Source: Balneolales bacterium
GTDB taxonomy: Bacteria; Bacteroidota; Rhodothermia; Balneolales; HLUCCA01
DNA length: 7,988 nucleotides
Assembly (NCBI GenBank): GCA_022565415.1
Contig: JAIUMT010000137.1
Location: 1-7,988 of the forward strand
Reading direction: 5' to 3'
In this document: positions 6,600 through 7,988 of the stretch, piece by piece
Layout of the letters: each line of letters starts with the position of its first letter
Position numbering within the stretch: position 1 is the stretch's first letter
Position numbers and translations under genes: made by a program
The notes under the pieces: model-generated
Told to the model about the DNA's origin: nothing
Seen by the model: the letters and a program-made list of their open reading frames with translations, nothing else
The model's database searches: none

Positions 6600-7589
6600 A
6601 TGATTGATCCAACGGTGGTACAGCGGTTGATGCAATCTGGTCAGGATATTTCTGTCGTGTGCAGAATTGTCTCGATGTGCTCGGATGAGATTCTTCGTTC
6701 GTCGTGCGAGGCCATACTCACTGATATGAGCGATGCTCCGGTTCCATTCTCCGTCATTGTCATGGGAAGCGAAGGACGAAGGGAGCAAACTCTGCTCACC
6801 GACCAAGACAACGCAATCATCATTCACTGTTCCAAATCTGAAGAAAAAGAGATTAAAGATTGGTATCTGGAGTTCGGTTCCCGTTTGAACGATTCCCTTG
6901 CGGAAGCCGGATATAACTATTGCAAAGGGGAAATAATGGCGCGGAATCCGATGTGGTGTGTGTCGTTGGAAACATGGAAATCGTATTTCAGCAAATGGGT
7001 AGAGCAGCCGACCCCAAAAGCCGTAATGAGATCGGAGATATTCTTTGATTTCCGCCACGGTTTTGGAAACCGCCCCACCACCGACTCCCTCCTCTCCCAC
7101 CTCCACAACACCCTGCCCGGCCCCACTCCGACCAAAACCAGCCCCCAATCTGAAGCAAAATCCCAACTCTTCTACAAACTCCTCGGACAAAACGCCCTCC
7201 AAACCAACCTCCCCGAACGCTGGTGGACACCCCTCTGGATGCGCCTTCACGACCCCATCGACCTCAAGAAAATCATGCTCCCGGTAACAGCCCTCGCCCG
7301 AATCTTAACCCAGAAATCCCCCCCGACTCTCTCCTCTACCCTGCACCGCCACATCTGCGCCGCGCCCCACTCCTCGATCCCCTTCACCGAATCCATTCGC
7401 ATCCAAAACGCCTGGAAGCGACTCATGTACCGACGATTGGCGAATCAGGTGGAATCTATTCTGTCGGGTGAAGAACCTACGAATTTAGTTTCGACGAAAA
7501 AGCTAACCTCCGAGGACAAAAAAGAACTGATGCACGATATCGGGGTGATGCGCGATTGTCAGGCAATTATCGAGCGAATAACTGGATAA
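6600..7589 (+). CDS. Stand-alone DUF294 nucleotidyltransferase-like protein
   Basis: This 329-residue cytosolic protein has an N-terminal helical segment (1-48), a DUF294 nucleotidyltransferase-like domain (about 49-155) and a DUF294_C helical domain (about 185-329). The catalytic-type motif GSEGRREQ (56-63) is followed by TDQDN (67-71), giving the G-S and paired aspartates (Asp68, Asp70) of the polymerase-beta-type fold also seen in GlnD. CKGEIMARNPMWC (108-120) and FFDFRHG (148-154) are further family blocks. IDLKKIMLPVTALARIL (220-236) begins the conserved C-terminal region. Most relatives near this symporter type are about 600 residues with cyclic-nucleotide and CBS domains in front. Here an in-frame TGA three codons before the ATG and the short spacer leave no room for them. 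It probably regulates the divergent symporter, but its substrate is unknown. Bases about 7064-7410 are strikingly C-rich while the frame stays intact. Confidence 0.85.
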   Translation: MIDPTVVQRLMQSGQDISVVCRIVSMCSDEILRSSCEAILTDMSDAPVPFSVIVMGSEGRREQTLLTDQDNAIIIHCSKSEEKEIKDWYLEFGSRLNDSLAEAGYNYCKGEIMARNPMWCVSLETWKSYFSKWVEQPTPKAVMRSEIFFDFRHGFGNRPTTDSLLSHLHNTLPGPTPTKTSPQSEAKSQLFYKLLGQNALQTNLPERWWTPLWMRLHDPIDLKKIMLPVTALARILTQKSPPTLSSTLHRHICAAPHSSIPFTESIRIQNAWKRLMYRRLANQVESILSGEEPTNLVSTKKLTSEDKKELMHDIGVMRDCQAIIERITG

Positions 7590-7665
7590 GACAAGTGACA
7601 AAAATGGCATAACACCCACAAAATATGATATCACGAACCCGTAAAAACCATATCAAACACAACAC

Positions 7666-7694
7666 AAAAACGAGTTGTTATATTACTCGTTTTT
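7666..7694. terminator. Bidirectional intrinsic terminator
   Basis: AAAAACGAGT (7666-7675) and ACTCGTTTTT (7685-7694) form a perfect 10-bp inverted repeat with a 9-base loop. Each strand ends in a T-run, so it can act in both directions between the convergent DUF294 gene (stop at 7589) and the partial gene ending at 7848. The GC part is only five pairs, so strength may be modest. The rest of the spacer 7590-7847 is AT-rich and shows no gene. Confidence 0.65.
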
Positions 7695-7847
7695 GATACT
7701 AAAACTAGGTTATCCGACGATATATTTTTTAAAAATAAAGCTGCCTAACCCAGATAAAGTCTATTTAGATGAGCAAATAACGCGTTTTACTTGCCAGAAT
7801 CTCGACTCTACAAACTATTCCTAACGGAAAATCATACGAGTAAATTT

Positions 7848-7988
7848 TTAACTCAATACTGCATCAAGTTCGTTCTGTGTTCGTCTGATGTGAGATTTAT
7901 TAATTCCCAGCTTCGTCATAACATCCGCGTTATTTTGCAAATCATGGCAAACCGTGATTCCCTCATCTAATAACAAGGTTTTATCGTG
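7848..7988 (-). CDS. C-terminal end of an unrecognised protein, 5' part outside window
   Basis: The minus-strand frame is open from the window edge to TAA at 7850-7848, giving 46 residues ending in NELDAVLS. The composition is that of a soluble, helical, charged C-terminus: a leucine-rich start (KTLLLDEG), then NNADVMTKLGINKSHIRRTQ. The KLGINKSHIRR stretch has a helix-turn-helix look, but I do not recognise the family and there is too little to assign a function. Codon use looks like real coding sequence. It converges with the DUF294 gene and likely uses the bidirectional terminator. Confidence 0.5.
   Translation of the reverse strand, partial: HDKTLLLDEGITVCHDLQNNADVMTKLGINKSHIRRTQNELDAVLS

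Noticed and set aside
6590..6607. A five-codon mini-ORF overlapping the DUF294 start codon as a translational regulator
   Set aside because: It is too short to distinguish from chance and has no ribosome binding site.
6579..7250. A 223-codon minus-strand frame opposite the DUF294 gene
   Set aside because: Its Gly/Glu/Val-rich N-terminal part is simply the complement of the C-rich patch, which is poor in stops on the opposite strand. The plus-strand frame carries the conserved family motifs.

Overview
The window looks like chromosomal DNA of a Bacteroidota-type bacterium. The clues are a secreted beta-helix protein whose signal peptide ends in Gly-Gln, A-rich leaders with almost no Shine-Dalgarno sequences, and moderate GC genes separated by AT-rich spacers. 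This assignment rests on gene style only; no rRNA or other phylogenetic marker is present. All genes appear intact except the two cut by the window edges. I see no tRNA or rRNA gene, transposase, integrase or CRISPR array.

Layout. Positions 1-1797 (minus) hold the N-terminal 599 residues of a large secreted parallel beta-helix protein built from at least two copies of the same domain. A short spacer with an inverted repeat and a very clear intrinsic terminator (1941-1964) separates it from a 12-helix MFS transporter of the oxalate/formate antiporter (OFA) family (1973-3319, minus, GTG start). A 317-base AT-rich spacer with a perfect 14-base palindrome and an overlapping hairpin leads to an atypical SDR protein resembling YeeZ (3637-4458, plus). 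That gene ends exactly where the next one ends on the other strand: the two stop codons abut with no gap.

The second half is one functional neighbourhood. A two-gene operon on the minus strand encodes a small two-helix membrane protein (DUF4212, 6156-6410) followed by a large sodium:solute symporter of the VC_2705/ActP-like subfamily (4459-6147). The symporter's Shine-Dalgarno sequence overlaps the stop codon of the small subunit gene. Divergent from this operon, across a 189-base spacer with a tandem 10-mer and an inverted repeat, is a DUF294-type nucleotidyltransferase-like protein (6600-7589, plus). It lacks the cyclic-nucleotide-binding and CBS domains that usually precede this module. 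By family knowledge, DUF4212, this symporter type and DUF294 proteins tend to occur together, so a regulated uptake system for a small carboxylate such as acetate is plausible, but the substrate is not visible in the sequence.

A perfect inverted repeat at 7666-7694 probably terminates transcription from both sides. The window ends with the last 46 codons of an unrecognised gene on the minus strand.

I did not find a clearly new biological system. The most unusual signals are a sharply bounded C-rich patch inside the DUF294 gene (about 7064-7410), the stand-alone form of that regulator, the tandemly duplicated beta-helix domain, and the palindrome plus hairpin ahead of the SDR gene.
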